From assembly GCF_900156735.1 (NCBI RefSeq), contig NZ_FTOL01000003.1:372001-436000 (forward strand): a DNA stretch of 64,000 nucleotides. The letters run 5' to 3'. Below, piece by piece: positions 16,286 through 25,413 of this stretch. The notes under the pieces are model-generated. The model saw only the letters and a list, made by a program, of their open reading frames with translations. It was not told where the DNA came from and made no database searches. A program made the translations under genes and the position numbers. The DNA is from Chryseobacterium ureilyticum. Lineage in GTDB: Bacteria; Bacteroidota; Bacteroidia; Flavobacteriales; Weeksellaceae. Position 1 is the stretch's first letter. Each line of letters begins with the position of its first letter.

Positions 16286-16954
16286 TTAAAAAAATAACAA
16301 CTTCCAAAGCAGTAATAATGGTGCGATTTGGAGCGTGCAAATATACAAAAATTTATAATACCATTTCTCCGGAAGAATCTTGTTCTTGTGAAATAAATAG
16401 AAAAAAACTTTGAAAATGAATACAAAAGAAAAGAAGGAGACATAATATAAGAATATTTTATTTCTGTCTATAGGGAAGTAATAATGCATGATACACAAGA
16501 TTATTAATAAAAAAGACAGGATAAAATAGAACTTTGTGGAGGTGAAATAAAATATGGTCCATTTTTTTCCATCCCCTATACTTTGGTAAAATAAAAATCC
16601 TAAAGCAGACTTTGTTAAATAAAAAAAGATAACTGCCATTAAAGTATAACCAAACTTATTAAGCTGATATCCCAACACTTGTAAATCTGCAATGTATTTT
16701 GGGACTACAGGGATATACTGCGAAATAAGAACAGAAAGTGTAAGCGTGATCACACAGGAGGTAATGATCCAGCTCGGCAGGTTATTACTGGCGTCAAAAT
16801 ACTTTTGAAGCAGAAAATCCTTAAGACTGGCATCCCTTTCTATAATGTTCATCATGAAAACATATAAAAATATACAGCCTATTAGTATAAAAATTACCCA
16901 ATCGTTGTTCTCAGGTATTCTTACATGATTGATGAAGTTTTGTGATGACGGCAA
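16286..16954 (-). CDS. DUF4271 integral membrane protein
   Basis: The 222-residue protein has about six membrane helices (near 18-37, 57-80, 99-118, 128-150, 160-185 and 195-220) separated by short charged loops. The pattern, and its place just before hemD, fit DUF4271. Function is unknown. The only possible start before the first helix is TTG at 16954: an in-frame stop lies two codons upstream and the next ATG is inside helix one. The stop lies 3 bases from the hemD start, so translation is likely coupled. Confidence 0.75.
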   Translation of the reverse strand: MPSSQNFINHVRIPENNDWVIFILIGCIFLYVFMMNIIERDASLKDFLLQKYFDASNNLPSWIITSCVITLTLSVLISQYIPVVPKYIADLQVLGYQLNKFGYTLMAVIFFYLTKSALGFLFYQSIGDGKKWTIFYFTSTKFYFILSFLLIILCIMHYYFPIDRNKIFLYYVSFFSFVFIFKVFFYLFHKNKILPEKWYYKFLYICTLQIAPLLLLWKLLFF

Positions 16955-17178
16955 ATTTTAAGTTTTTTATTTTTTTATTTAACGATAAATAACACAACTT
17001 GGCATAGATTTTCTTTTGTTGCTTCACTTATGAAATTTATGCTAAAGTATATTTCTCCATTGATTTACATGCTATTCAAAACTGATAAATAAAGTTTTTG
17101 TTTATATGATATAATCTCTTCGAAATATTTTTGCAAAATTATAGATTATTTTGTATAAAATAAAAAGGTTAAATAAAC

Positions 17179-17186
17179 TATCTTTG
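17179..17186 (+). promoter_or_regulatory. -7 box of the mannosyltransferase operon
   Basis: TATCTTTG matches TAnnTTTG and ends 9 bases before the ATG at 17196. The nearest upstream TTTG (17150-17153) is 25 bases away, longer than the usual spacing. Confidence 0.5.
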
Positions 17187-17195
17187 CAAACTGAA

Positions 17196-17912
17196 ATGAA
17201 AAAACTCGTCATCATCCCGACATACAACGAAAAGGAAAATATTGAAAATATTATTTCCGCGGTTTTTGCATTGGAGGATGGCTTTCATGTTTTAGTAGTA
17301 GATGACTCTTCTCCGGACGGAACAGCAGAAGTAGTAAAAGACTTACAGCGAAAATATCCTCATCATTTACATTTGTCAATAAGGCATATCAAAGATGGTT
17401 TGGGAAAAGCATACATTCACGGGTTTAAGTGGGCTATTGAGAATAAATATGACTATATTTTTGAAATGGATGCCGACTTTTCTCATAATCCCAATGATCT
17501 GCCTAAACTTTTTGAAGCATGCCTGAATGCTGATATGGCAATCGGATCCCGTTATTCAAAAGGAGTAAATGTAGTAAACTGGCCTATGGGAAGAGTGTTG
17601 CTGTCTTACTTTGCTTCAAAGTATGTGAGATTTATTCTGGGACTTCCTATTCATGATACAACAGCCGGTTTTGTCTGTTTCTCCCGAAAAGTATTAGAAG
17701 AAATCGGATTGGATAATGTAAAGCTGAAAGGATATGGATTTCAGATTGAAATGAAATTCAGAGCTTTTAAAAAAGGCTTCAAAATTGTAGAAGTTCCTAT
17801 TATATTTACCAATAGAATTTTAGGAGAAAGCAAAATGAACGGTGGAATTATTCATGAAGCTGTTTTTGGTGTCTTAAACCTAAAGTGGAAATCAATAATC
17901 AACAGGCTATGA
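17196..17912 (+). CDS. Polyprenol monophosphomannose synthase (GT2 family)
   Basis: The protein from ATG 17196 has 238 residues; the frame can be extended to 17151, but the extra residues are not family-like and the TATCTTTG box sits between. It has the GT2 DPM1-type layout: IIPTYNEKENIENI, VVDDSSPDGTAEVV, FEMDADFSHNPNDLP (the DxD-like metal site), MAIGSRYSKGVNV and DTTAGFVCFSRKVLE. There is no C-terminal membrane anchor, as in other short dolichyl-phosphate mannose synthase-like enzymes. It would transfer mannose from GDP-mannose to a polyprenyl phosphate at the inner membrane face. It overlaps the DUF4296 gene by ATGA and starts an operon with tgt and an LptF/G permease. Confidence 0.85.
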   Translation: MKKLVIIPTYNEKENIENIISAVFALEDGFHVLVVDDSSPDGTAEVVKDLQRKYPHHLHLSIRHIKDGLGKAYIHGFKWAIENKYDYIFEMDADFSHNPNDLPKLFEACLNADMAIGSRYSKGVNVVNWPMGRVLLSYFASKYVRFILGLPIHDTTAGFVCFSRKVLEEIGLDNVKLKGYGFQIEMKFRAFKKGFKIVEVPIIFTNRILGESKMNGGIIHEAVFGVLNLKWKSIINRL

Positions 17913-18277
17913 AAAAACTGATCTTTATTTTCGTTTTGCTGAGTATGTTTTCATGCAGCGATTATATCGATAAGCCTAAAAACCTGATCGATCAGGATGT
18001 GATGGCTGAAGTAATTGCTGATCTTATGATTAATGACCAGGCGATTTTTACATATCAGGACAAGAATATGGAAGCCGGCACACGTTTCGTTTTAAAAGCT
18101 CATAACGTAAAACCTAGTGACTTTACAGAAAGTTTCAAATATTACGTGATCAAAGAGAAAATGAACGATATCACAAATAATGCACAGGAAATTTTACTCA
18201 AAAAAGATCCGAAGGCAGAGAAATATGTAAAGGAAAAATTGAAGCAAAGCGGAAACACTTCTCCTTTTGCACAATAA
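17909..18277 (+). CDS. DUF4296 lipoprotein
   Basis: I chose the ATG at 17909 (122 residues), which overlaps the stop of the previous gene as ATGA; the frame could begin at 17885 but that would spoil the lipoprotein signal. The signal (LLSMFSC, lipobox Cys) is followed by the DUF4296 pattern: KPKNLIDQDVMAEVIADLMINDQAIF, then FTESFKYYVIKEKMNDITNNAQEILL. The family is mostly helical, Bacteroidota-specific and of unknown function, and it often follows this mannosyltransferase. It is predicted to be membrane-anchored on the periplasmic side. Confidence 0.85.
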   Translation: MKKLIFIFVLLSMFSCSDYIDKPKNLIDQDVMAEVIADLMINDQAIFTYQDKNMEAGTRFVLKAHNVKPSDFTESFKYYVIKEKMNDITNNAQEILLKKDPKAEKYVKEKLKQSGNTSPFAQ

Positions 18278-18290
18278 ATAAATGATGAAA

Positions 18291-18323
18291 CGGGGCTTCC
18301 CCGAAAAGATCGCTGATGGCGGT
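18291..18323 (+). other. Two small hairpins between DUF4296 and tgt
   Basis: CGGGG/CCCCG with a three-base loop (18291-18303) is followed by ATCGC/GCGGT with a five-base loop (18309-18323, with a wobble pair). No T run follows, so this is not a terminator. It could affect stability or translation of the tgt part of the mRNA. Confidence 0.3.
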
Positions 18324-18342
18324 GAATTAAAATAGTATACAG

Positions 18343-19473
18343 ATGAAATTTTTTAATATAGAAAAAACCTCTGAAGGAAAAGCTAGGGCAGGGGAGATTA
18401 CTACAGATCACGGAAAGATTCAAACTCCTATTTTTATGCCTGTAGGAACTGTTGCAAGTGTAAAGACAGTTCATCAGAGAGAATTAAAAGAAGACATTAA
18501 AGCTCAGATTATTCTGGGAAATACTTACCACCTTTACCTTCGTCCTGGAATGGAAACAATGCAGGATGCCGGTGGATTACATAAATTCATGAACTGGGAT
18601 CTTCCTATTCTTACAGATTCAGGAGGTTTTCAGGTGTTTTCATTAGCAAGTAACAGAAAAATGACAGAAGAAGGTGCGAGATTCAAATCTCACATCGATG
18701 GAAGCTATCATATGTTTTCTCCAGAAAGATCTATGGAAATCCAAAGACAAATCGGAGCAGATATTTTCATGGCTTTTGACGAATGTACACCTTATCCTTG
18801 TGATTATAACCAGGCAAAATCATCGATGGAACTTACACACCGTTGGTTGAAGAGATGTATTGAATGGACAAATGATAATCCTGAACTTTACGGACATAAG
18901 CAAAGACTTTTTCCAATCGTTCAGGGATCTACTTATTCAGACCTTAGAAAAATTTCTGCAGAAGTAATTTCTGAAGCCGGAGCAGAAGGAAATGCTATCG
19001 GAGGACTTTCTGTAGGAGAGCCTGAAGAAGAAATGTACAGAATTACCGATGAAGTAACAGATATCCTTCCGAAAGAAAAACCAAGATACCTTATGGGAGT
19101 AGGTACTCCTTGGAATATCCTTGAATCTATCGGATTGGGAATTGATATGATGGATTGTGTAATGCCTACCAGAAATGCCAGAAATGCAATGCTTTTCACA
19201 TGGCAGGGGGTAATGAACCTTAGAAACGAAAAATGGAAGCGAGACTTTTCGCCTTTGGATGAGTTCGGAACCAGTTTTGTGGATAAAGAATATTCAAAAG
19301 CGTATCTTCGTCACCTGTTTGTGTCCAAAGAATATCTGGCAAAACAGATTGCTTCAATCCATAATCTTGCTTTCTATCTTGATTTGGTGAAAGTAGCAAG
19401 AGAACATATCCTTGCGGGAGATTTCTATGAGTGGAAAAACTCAGTAGTACCAATTCTTAGACAAAGACTGTAA
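18343..19473 (+). CDS. tgt: Queuine tRNA-ribosyltransferase (tRNA-guanine transglycosylase)
   Basis: The 376-residue enzyme exchanges guanine at position 34 of GUN-anticodon tRNAs for the queuosine precursor preQ1. Signature segments are clear: LGNTYHLYLRPG, DSGGFQVFSL (Asp92), GGLSVGEP, GVGTPWNILESIGLGID and MDCVMPTRNARNA with the nucleophile Asp271. The zinc site is odd: where the E. coli enzyme has CxCxxC, this protein reads EFGTSFVDKEYSKAYLRH, putting Gly309, Ser311 and Asp314 in place of the three cysteines, while the His ligand (His340) remains at the same spacing. It is third in the mannosyltransferase operon and 7 bases before the LptF/G permease. Confidence 0.95.
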   Translation: MKFFNIEKTSEGKARAGEITTDHGKIQTPIFMPVGTVASVKTVHQRELKEDIKAQIILGNTYHLYLRPGMETMQDAGGLHKFMNWDLPILTDSGGFQVFSLASNRKMTEEGARFKSHIDGSYHMFSPERSMEIQRQIGADIFMAFDECTPYPCDYNQAKSSMELTHRWLKRCIEWTNDNPELYGHKQRLFPIVQGSTYSDLRKISAEVISEAGAEGNAIGGLSVGEPEEEMYRITDEVTDILPKEKPRYLMGVGTPWNILESIGLGIDMMDCVMPTRNARNAMLFTWQGVMNLRNEKWKRDFSPLDEFGTSFVDKEYSKAYLRHLFVSKEYLAKQIASIHNLAFYLDLVKVAREHILAGDFYEWKNSVVPILRQRL

Positions 19474-19480
19474 TAGAACT

Positions 19481-20593
19481 ATGCTTAAAATTGTAGACAG
19501 ATATATTATCAAAAAATACCTTGGAACTTTTAGTTTCATGCTGGTACTATTGTCTATAGTGGTGCTTGTCATCGATGTACAGCAAAAGATCCCAAGGATT
19601 GAAAATGCAAAAGCCCTTGATTCAAAGCTTGATCTTGGGTATTTTCTTATTCATTTTTATCCTTTCTGGATCATCAATCTTGTGGTGACCTTCCTTTCCA
19701 TTCTTGTATTTATTACCGTGATTTATTTCACTTCAAGAATGGCAAATAATACTGAAATTGTAGCGATTATCAGTAGTGGGGCAAGTTTTCACAGGTTCTC
19801 AAAACCCTATCTGTATACTTCAATTTTAATTGCCTTGGTTGCACTTTTGGTGTATCATATGATACTTCCTTGGGCAAATATTAAAAAAAATGAGTTAGAG
19901 GCTTATACCTATAACGCAGCTAATAAAGAAAAAATATTAGGAACGGCTCCCGCTTCCTCACAGCTCAGCAAAACCGAATATATCTTTGTAGACTCTTGGA
20001 ATAAAAGAGAAAAAAGAGGTTCCGGATTTGTCTATCAGAAGTTTGATAAAGGTAGAAAAATGACGTATGAGCTTAAAGCGAGTGACGTATATTGGGATCA
20101 GGAGAAAAAACAATTTGTCTTAAATAATTATTACGAAAAGACCATCAATAAAGATAACTCAGAAAAGCTGGGCAACGGAACAGAGCTTAGGAAAAACTAT
20201 GGACATGCCCCTGAAGAACTTTTCCCGAATGAGCTTTTAGGACAAAATAAAACAACCCCAGAACTTCTGAAATTTATCGAAAGAGAAAAAGCAAGAGGAA
20301 ACAGTAACCTGAATTCTTACCTGAATGAACTTCATCAGAGGACTTCCATGCCTGTTTCCATCATTATACTTACCTTTCTAGCACTTTCTCTGTCTTCTCA
20401 AAAGAAGAGAGGAGGATTGGGAATTAACCTTGCAATAGGTATCTCATTGGCATTCCTTTTTGTTTTCTCGTTTGAGGCTTTAAAAGTGGTTTCAGAGAAT
20501 AAAAGTTTAACACCAGCATTGGCAATGTGGTTGCCAAATCTTGTATTCCTGCCGCTTACCCTTTATCTTTATCTTAAAAGAGCTAATCAATAA
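19481..20593 (+). CDS. LptF/LptG family permease (YjgP/YjgQ)
   Basis: The 370-residue protein has the family layout: an N-terminal DRYIIKKYLGTF motif leading into three membrane helices (near 14-35, 55-80 and 105-128), a periplasmic beta-jellyroll (about 140-275) and three C-terminal helices (near 290-365). LptF and LptG form the inner membrane channel that, with the LptB ATPase, drives lipopolysaccharide to the cell surface. The segment RTSMPVSIIILTFLALSLSS is the typical coupling region. Which of the two subunits it is cannot be told here. It closes the plus-strand operon and overlaps birA tail to tail by 7 bases, with no terminator between them. Confidence 0.9.
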   Translation: MLKIVDRYIIKKYLGTFSFMLVLLSIVVLVIDVQQKIPRIENAKALDSKLDLGYFLIHFYPFWIINLVVTFLSILVFITVIYFTSRMANNTEIVAIISSGASFHRFSKPYLYTSILIALVALLVYHMILPWANIKKNELEAYTYNAANKEKILGTAPASSQLSKTEYIFVDSWNKREKRGSGFVYQKFDKGRKMTYELKASDVYWDQEKKQFVLNNYYEKTINKDNSEKLGNGTELRKNYGHAPEELFPNELLGQNKTTPELLKFIEREKARGNSNLNSYLNELHQRTSMPVSIIILTFLALSLSSQKKRGGLGINLAIGISLAFLFVFSFEALKVVSENKSLTPALAMWLPNLVFLPLTLYLYLKRANQ

Positions 20594-21300
20594 AGAAGTT
20601 TTACCTCTTTGTGATAAAAAGAGTGCATTCCGTCTTCCAGTTCGATCCAAAGATTACCTTTGTCATCTGCCTTTCGGATAATGCCATTTTGTCTTTGTTT
20701 GTCAATCTCAAAAACCGATATAGTGTCTTTTCTGAACAGGTTATCATTAAATCTTTCTAAAATTTCCTGGTCATTCGGAATATTTTTCAGTTTTTCAGAA
20801 AGAAATTCATGGTAGTTTAAAGTAAAGTCTTCAAGGTCAAATGCCTTACCTGTTTGCGTCAGAAGTGAGCCTGCATTGGATATCTCTTCAAATTTATCCT
20901 GGAGAACATTGATTCCGGTTCCGATAATGAAATAATTATTTTGATTAATTTTTTTCTTTTCAATTAAAATTCCAACGATTTTTTTACCTTTAAGGATGAT
21001 ATCATTCGGCCATTTAATCTTTGCGTCATTATCAGCCAAATTGGCAAGGAAATCCCTGACAATAATTGCGGTATAATAATTGAATATAAAGTCGGAGCAC
21101 AGGATGTTTTGAGTATTCACTGCCAGCGTATACGCCAGGTTTTTTCCGGCAGTCGGAGTCCAGACATTTCCATACTGACCACGACCTTTTGTTTGATTGA
21201 AAGTATGCAATCCTATAAAATCTGAATTTTCATAAAGTAAAAACTTTGATATTTCGTCATTAGTAGAAGAACATTCTTTCAGAGAGAATAGTTGACTCAT
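20587..21300 (-). CDS. birA: Biotin-[acetyl-CoA-carboxylase] ligase
   Basis: The 237-residue enzyme activates biotin with ATP and attaches it to the lysine of biotin carrier proteins. It shows CSSTNDEISKFL, KGRGQYGNVW (biotin/adenylate loop), GKNLAYTLAV, IKWPNDIILKGKKIVGILIE (the KWPND motif) and GTGINVLQDKF, and a small C-terminal domain (WIELEDGMHSFYHKEVKLLY). There is no N-terminal helix-turn-helix domain, so it is a class I enzyme that does not repress biotin genes. It overlaps the permease gene by 7 bases at the 3' end and diverges from rsfS. Confidence 0.92.
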   Translation of the reverse strand: MSQLFSLKECSSTNDEISKFLLYENSDFIGLHTFNQTKGRGQYGNVWTPTAGKNLAYTLAVNTQNILCSDFIFNYYTAIIVRDFLANLADNDAKIKWPNDIILKGKKIVGILIEKKKINQNNYFIIGTGINVLQDKFEEISNAGSLLTQTGKAFDLEDFTLNYHEFLSEKLKNIPNDQEILERFNDNLFRKDTISVFEIDKQRQNGIIRKADDKGNLWIELEDGMHSFYHKEVKLLY

Positions 21301-21359
21301 TTAAGAAAACTTTAAGACATTAAGGGAGTAAAAGTAAGGTTAAAGTAAAGAAAAAACAA

Positions 21360-21367
21360 TAAATTTG
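21360..21367 (+). promoter_or_regulatory. -7 box of the rsfS-ftsH operon
   Basis: TAAATTTG matches TAnnTTTG and ends 20 bases before the rsfS ATG. No clear TTG -33 element lies at the expected distance. Confidence 0.5.
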
Positions 21368-21387
21368 CAGATTATAGTATTTTTTTA

Positions 21388-21753
21388 ATGAATAAAACAG
21401 CAGAAAAACAAGCACTAATAGATAAAATCGTTGAAGCACTTCAAGATGTAAAAGGTGAAGATATTATGATCTTCGATCTTTCTAATATTGAAAACTCAGT
21501 AGCGGAGACGTTCGTAATATGTAGCGGTAACTCGAATACACAGGTCGCAGCATTAGCTGGTAGTGTAGAAAAAAAAGTGAGAAACGATCTTAAAGACAGA
21601 CCTTGGCACGTAGAAGGTACGGAAAATGCAATGTGGGTATTGGTAGATTACGTTTCGGTAGTAGTTCATATATTTCAAAAAGATGTACGTGAGTACTATG
21701 ATATAGAAGAGCTTTGGGGTGACGCAGTCATTACCAAAATTGAAAATGAATAA
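21388..21753 (+). CDS. rsfS: Ribosome silencing factor RsfS
   Basis: The 121-residue protein has the RsfS (Iojap/YbeB) fold: DIMIFDLSNIENSVAETFVI, CSGNSNTQVAALAGSVE, RPWHVEGTENAMWVLVDY and VVVHIFQKDVREYYDIEELW. RsfS binds uL14 on the large ribosomal subunit and blocks subunit joining when nutrients are short. Its length is normal. It is followed after 21 bases by ftsH in the same transcript, linking translation shut-down with membrane protein quality control; I recall this order from other flavobacteria. Confidence 0.93.
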   Translation: MNKTAEKQALIDKIVEALQDVKGEDIMIFDLSNIENSVAETFVICSGNSNTQVAALAGSVEKKVRNDLKDRPWHVEGTENAMWVLVDYVSVVVHIFQKDVREYYDIEELWGDAVITKIENE

Positions 21754-21774
21754 TAAAAATTTTAAAAAGTATAA

Positions 21775-23796
21775 ATGAATAATAAAGGATTCAACTGGTT
21801 CTTTCCTATTGTAATCGTAGCTCTTTTGCTATATTTTGGCTCCAATTTTTTAGGAGGAGATGTTGCAAAATCTATTGATGAAGATGGTTTCTTTAGAGAA
21901 ATGCAGGCGGGGAAAGTCCAAAATATAATTATATACAAAGACATAGAGAAAGCTGATGTTTTCCTTACCAAAGAAGCGAAATCAGCAATGGTTTCTAAAA
22001 CAGCTAAAGAAAACAACCCTCTTTCCGCGTTTGAAATGGCTCCTAAAGCAGATTATTCTGTGAAATTCGGAGACCTTCAACTTTTCCTTCAAAAATTTGA
22101 ACAGATCAAAGCTACGGATCCGGCTATTAAAACGGCTAAAGATTACGGGACAGGTAAAAGTCCTTTTGCTGATATTTTAATCTCAGCATTGATCTGGATT
22201 GCTATTTTAGGATTATTCTACTTCCTTCTTTTCAGAAAGATGGGTGGAGGCGGAGGTCCTGGCGGACAGATCTTCTCTATCGGGAAATCTAAAGCTAAGC
22301 TTTTCGATGAAAAAGAAAGAATTCAGGTAACATTTAAAGATGTTGCAGGATTGGAAGGTGCTAAAGAAGAAGTTCAGGAAGTAGTAGATTTCTTGAAGAA
22401 TTCTGAAAAATACACAAAATTAGGAGGTAAAATTCCTAAAGGAGTGCTATTGGTAGGTCCTCCGGGAACAGGTAAAACCTTATTGGCAAAAGCTGTTGCA
22501 GGAGAAGCTAAAGTACCTTTCTTCTCACTTTCAGGGTCAGATTTCGTGGAAATGTTTGTTGGGGTAGGAGCGTCAAGAGTAAGAGACCTTTTTGCTCAGG
22601 CTAAAGCTAAATCTCCGGCGATTATCTTCATCGATGAAATTGATGCTATCGGACGCGCAAGAGGAAAAAATAATTTCTCAGGCGGAAATGATGAAAGAGA
22701 GAATACATTGAACCAGCTTCTTACTGAAATGGATGGTTTCGGTACAGATACGAACGTTATCGTAATGGCAGCAACCAACAGAGCGGATATCCTTGATAAA
22801 GCTTTGATGAGAGCAGGACGTTTTGACCGTTCTATCTATGTAGACCTTCCGGAACTTCATGAAAGAAGACAGATCTTTGATGTTCATTTGAAGAAAATCA
22901 AACTTGATGGTGATGTAGACCGAGAATTCCTTGCTAAGCAAACTCCTGGATTCAGCGGAGCAGATATTGCAAATGTTTGTAACGAAGCAGCCCTTATTGC
23001 AGCAAGAAATAATCATACTTCAGTAACAAAACAGGATTTCCTTGATGCTGTAGACAGAATCATTGGTGGTCTTGAAAAGAAAAATAAAGCGATCAAACCT
23101 TCTGAAAAGAGAAGAGTGGCTTATCACGAAGCTGGACACGCAACTATTTCATGGTTGGTAGAACATGCTTCTCCACTTTTAAAAGTGACCATCGTTCCGA
23201 GAGGACGTTCACTAGGAGCAGCTTGGTATCTTCCAGAAGAAAGACAGCTTACAACTACTGAACAGATGTTGGACGAAATGTGTGCAACATTAGGAGGTAG
23301 AGCGGCTGAGCAGGTAATCTTCAACAATATTTCAACAGGAGCACTTTCTGACTTGGAAACTGTTACGAAGAGAGCGCAGGCAATGGTAACGATTTACGGA
23401 TTAAGCCCGAATATCGGTAACATTTCTTACTATGACAGTTCAGGGCAGTCTGAATATTCATTCGGAAAACCTTATTCTGAAGAAACAGCCACTAAGATTG
23501 ATGCAGAGATCAAATCAATTATTGAAAATCAATATGAGAGAGCGATCAGAATTCTTGCAGATAACAAAGATAAATTGGATGCTCTTGCGAATAAGCTTCT
23601 AGAAAAAGAAGTAATCTTCCGTGAAGACTTAGAAGAAATCTTTGGTAAAAGAGCTTGGGATCCTGAATTGACAGAGAAACCTGTTACCAATACAATTCCT
23701 GAAAAAGAACAACTGGAAGTATTGGAAACACCTCAGATTAAAGAAAAAGAGGAAGAAAGCGAAATACAGGCACCAGAAAGCCCAACACAGCTTTAA
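21775..23796 (+). CDS. ftsH: ATP-dependent zinc metalloprotease FtsH
   Basis: The 673-residue membrane protease degrades misassembled membrane and short-lived cytosolic proteins. Two membrane helices (near 7-24 and 135-155) flank a periplasmic domain. The AAA domain has Walker A GPPGTGKT (228-235), Walker [12 protein letters not shown] and the second region of homology ([15 protein letters not shown]). The M41 peptidase domain has HEAGH (451-455) and a downstream zinc-ligand region around [15 protein letters not shown]. The C-terminal tail (about 635-673) is rich in Glu, Pro and Lys and looks disordered. A glycine-rich linker ([10 protein letters not shown]) follows helix two. A strong terminator ends the rsfS-ftsH transcript. 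Confidence 0.97.
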   Translation: MNNKGFNWFFPIVIVALLLYFGSNFLGGDVAKSIDEDGFFREMQAGKVQNIIIYKDIEKADVFLTKEAKSAMVSKTAKENNPLSAFEMAPKADYSVKFGDLQLFLQKFEQIKATDPAIKTAKDYGTGKSPFADILISALIWIAILGLFYFLLFRKMGGGGGPGGQIFSIGKSKAKLFDEKERIQVTFKDVAGLEGAKEEVQEVVDFLKNSEKYTKLGGKIPKGVLLVGPPGTGKTLLAKAVAGEAKVPFFSLSGSDFVEMFVGVGASRVRDLFAQAKAKSPAIIFIDEIDAIGRARGKNNFSGGNDERENTLNQLLTEMDGFGTDTNVIVMAATNRADILDKALMRAGRFDRSIYVDLPELHERRQIFDVHLKKIKLDGDVDREFLAKQTPGFSGADIANVCNEAALIAARNNHTSVTKQDFLDAVDRIIGGLEKKNKAIKPSEKRRVAYHEAGHATISWLVEHASPLLKVTIVPRGRSLGAAWYLPEERQLTTTEQMLDEMCATLGGRAAEQVIFNNISTGALSDLETVTKRAQAMVTIYGLSPNIGNISYYDSSGQSEYSFGKPYSEETATKIDAEIKSIIENQYERAIRILADNKDKLDALANKLLEKEVIFREDLEEIFGKRAWDPELTEKPVTNTIPEKEQLEVLETPQIKEKEEESEIQAPESPTQL

Positions 23797-23816
23797 AATC
23801 CTTAAAAATTGGATAT

Positions 23817-23854
23817 ATAAAACCTGACAACTTTAAAATTGTCAGGTTTTTTCA
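23817..23854 (+). terminator. Intrinsic terminator of ftsH
   Basis: AACCTGACAA (23821-23830) and TTGTCAGGTT (23839-23848) pair perfectly and are followed by a T run, 25 bases after the ftsH stop. Confidence 0.93.
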
Positions 23855-23895
23855 TATTTAAGGAGATATTTTGAAATCTATTGTAATTTATTTTC

Positions 23896-23903
23896 TATTT
23901 TTG
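23896..23903 (+). promoter_or_regulatory. -7 box of the LUD-cdsA-psd operon
   Basis: TATTTTTG matches TAnnTTTG and lies 27 bases before the TTG start codon of the LUD gene. A TTTG at 23870-23873 is 22 bases upstream. Confidence 0.45.
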
Positions 23904-23930
23904 TATAAAGTTGACTAAAAATAGATTAAG

Positions 23931-24512
23931 TTGAATTTATTCAAGAGGATTGTAAGCAAACTTACCAACCAGCCTGAGGAAGAAGACAAACAGAGCCTGG
24001 AAAAGCTAGGGGACTCGCTGAAAAATGCGGATCTTGACTATAAGTTTGCGCAATTATTTACGCATTCGGGGGGATTTTTTAATTATTGTGCAGATGAAGC
24101 GGAAGCTCTACAAACTTTAAATCAAATTATCAAAATAGAAGGTATAAACAACCTGTTCTGTTGGGATAAGGAACTTCAGAACTTCTTAAATGTAGTGAAG
24201 TCTCCTTACACTTTAGAACTGCAGTCATCCAATGATGCTGCATTTATCACATGTGAATACCTGATTGCATATGACGGAAGAATTATGCTTTCTCACAATA
24301 ATATCCTTCATTATCATTCCTCAAGGCTACCTGAGAAAATTATTATCATAGCCAATGTTTCACAGATTGTAAACAACCTGAATGATGCCATGGGGAAAAT
24401 AAAAAGGAACGGAAATATCAAGAACCTTACTTCCATCAGCGGAAGCCAGTCTAAAATGGATAGTTCTTCGAATTCCAATACAAAATTGTTTTTATTGCTG
24501 CTTGAAGATTAA
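23931..24512 (+). CDS. LUD-domain protein (LutC-like)
   Basis: The 193-residue protein starts at TTG 23931; no ATG lies in frame between the promoter box and the conserved region. It matches the LUD (DUF162) family: FFNYCADEAEALQTLNQII, INNLFCWDKEL, then AFITCEYLIAYDGRIMLSHN (the ITxxxxxIAxTG-like signature, here with DGRIM) and KIIIIANVSQIVNNLNDAM. LUD proteins include lactate-oxidation subunits, but single short members in flavobacteria have no proven role. The Ser/Asn-rich stretch near 170-185 looks flexible. It heads the operon with cdsA and psd. Confidence 0.8.
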   Translation: MNLFKRIVSKLTNQPEEEDKQSLEKLGDSLKNADLDYKFAQLFTHSGGFFNYCADEAEALQTLNQIIKIEGINNLFCWDKELQNFLNVVKSPYTLELQSSNDAAFITCEYLIAYDGRIMLSHNNILHYHSSRLPEKIIIIANVSQIVNNLNDAMGKIKRNGNIKNLTSISGSQSKMDSSSNSNTKLFLLLLED

Positions 24513-24536
24513 GCACCCACATCTAAATTTTAAATT

Positions 24537-25409
24537 TTGGACAAAAACCTCATTCAAAGAACCATTTCAGGTCTAGTTTATGTAGCCATTATCATTCTTT
24601 GTACGACTCCACTGGGAGCGCAACTTATCAATAGTGTTTTTCCTGATCTTATTCAGCAACAGTATCTTTATCATGGTTTGATAAGCCTTTTGCTAGTTGT
24701 AGGGACATGGGAATGCATTAAAATAATGAAATTCGGGAAAGGATATGAAAAGTGGGTTGTTTACCCATTGGTTATTTTTATATTCTATATCTTTTCCAAA
24801 CGATATTTTCACCATGATTTCTTTTTTGATTTCAGATTGAGTGAGATATTAGCACTGGCATTGATTGCGATTGCTGTAGTGACCTTATTTAAGTTTCCGA
24901 ACGAATTATACTATGACAGCGGGAAATTGATTTTTACGGTCATTTATGTAGCTCTTCCGTTTAGTTTTGCTTTGGGATTACCAAAGTTCTCAAGTTATGA
25001 TCATACTTTTTCACTGGAAGTCCTTTTTCTGTTTATTCTGATATGGAGTAGTGATACTTTTGCGTATCTGGTAGGAAAGTTCTTCGGAAAACATAAAATG
25101 GCTCCTAAAATTTCACCTAAAAAAACATGGGAAGGATATGCCGGAGGTGTTGTTTTAACATTGGTTTTATCTTATTTCATAGAACATTATCAGCCTGAGC
25201 TTCGTGCGAACTGGATGGTAGTTGGATTTTTAGTGGCTGCTTTTGCTCCACTAGGGGATTTGGTAGAGAGTCAATTGAAAAGAAATTTCGGCGTAAAAGA
25301 CAGCGGAAACATCATTCCGGGACATGGAGGAGTATTAGATAGGCTGGATAGTTTTATTATCTGCGTTCCTGTCGTATATTTGTACTTTATTTTAGAAAAA
25401 TTTATTTAG
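24537..25409 (+). CDS. cdsA: Phosphatidate cytidylyltransferase (CDP-diglyceride synthase)
   Basis: The 290-residue inner-membrane enzyme makes CDP-diacylglycerol from CTP and phosphatidic acid, the branch point of phospholipid synthesis. It has about eight membrane helices and the CDS signatures: WSSDTFAYLVGKFFGKHKM, then PKKTWEGYAGG, and near the C-terminus the family pattern with SQLKRNFGVKDSGNIIPGHGG and DRLDS. The start is a TTG (24537), like the preceding gene; the N-terminus MDKNLIQRTISGLVYV is typical of the family. It is followed after 4 bases by psd, which acts two steps later in phosphatidylethanolamine synthesis. Confidence 0.95.
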   Translation: MDKNLIQRTISGLVYVAIIILCTTPLGAQLINSVFPDLIQQQYLYHGLISLLLVVGTWECIKIMKFGKGYEKWVVYPLVIFIFYIFSKRYFHHDFFFDFRLSEILALALIAIAVVTLFKFPNELYYDSGKLIFTVIYVALPFSFALGLPKFSSYDHTFSLEVLFLFILIWSSDTFAYLVGKFFGKHKMAPKISPKKTWEGYAGGVVLTLVLSYFIEHYQPELRANWMVVGFLVAAFAPLGDLVESQLKRNFGVKDSGNIIPGHGGVLDRLDSFIICVPVVYLYFILEKFI

Positions 25410-25413
25410 TCTC

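Noticed and set aside
18278..18342. preQ1 riboswitch ahead of tgt
   Set aside because: The short gap lacks the characteristic preQ1-I sequence and A-rich tail; only two small unrelated hairpins are seen.
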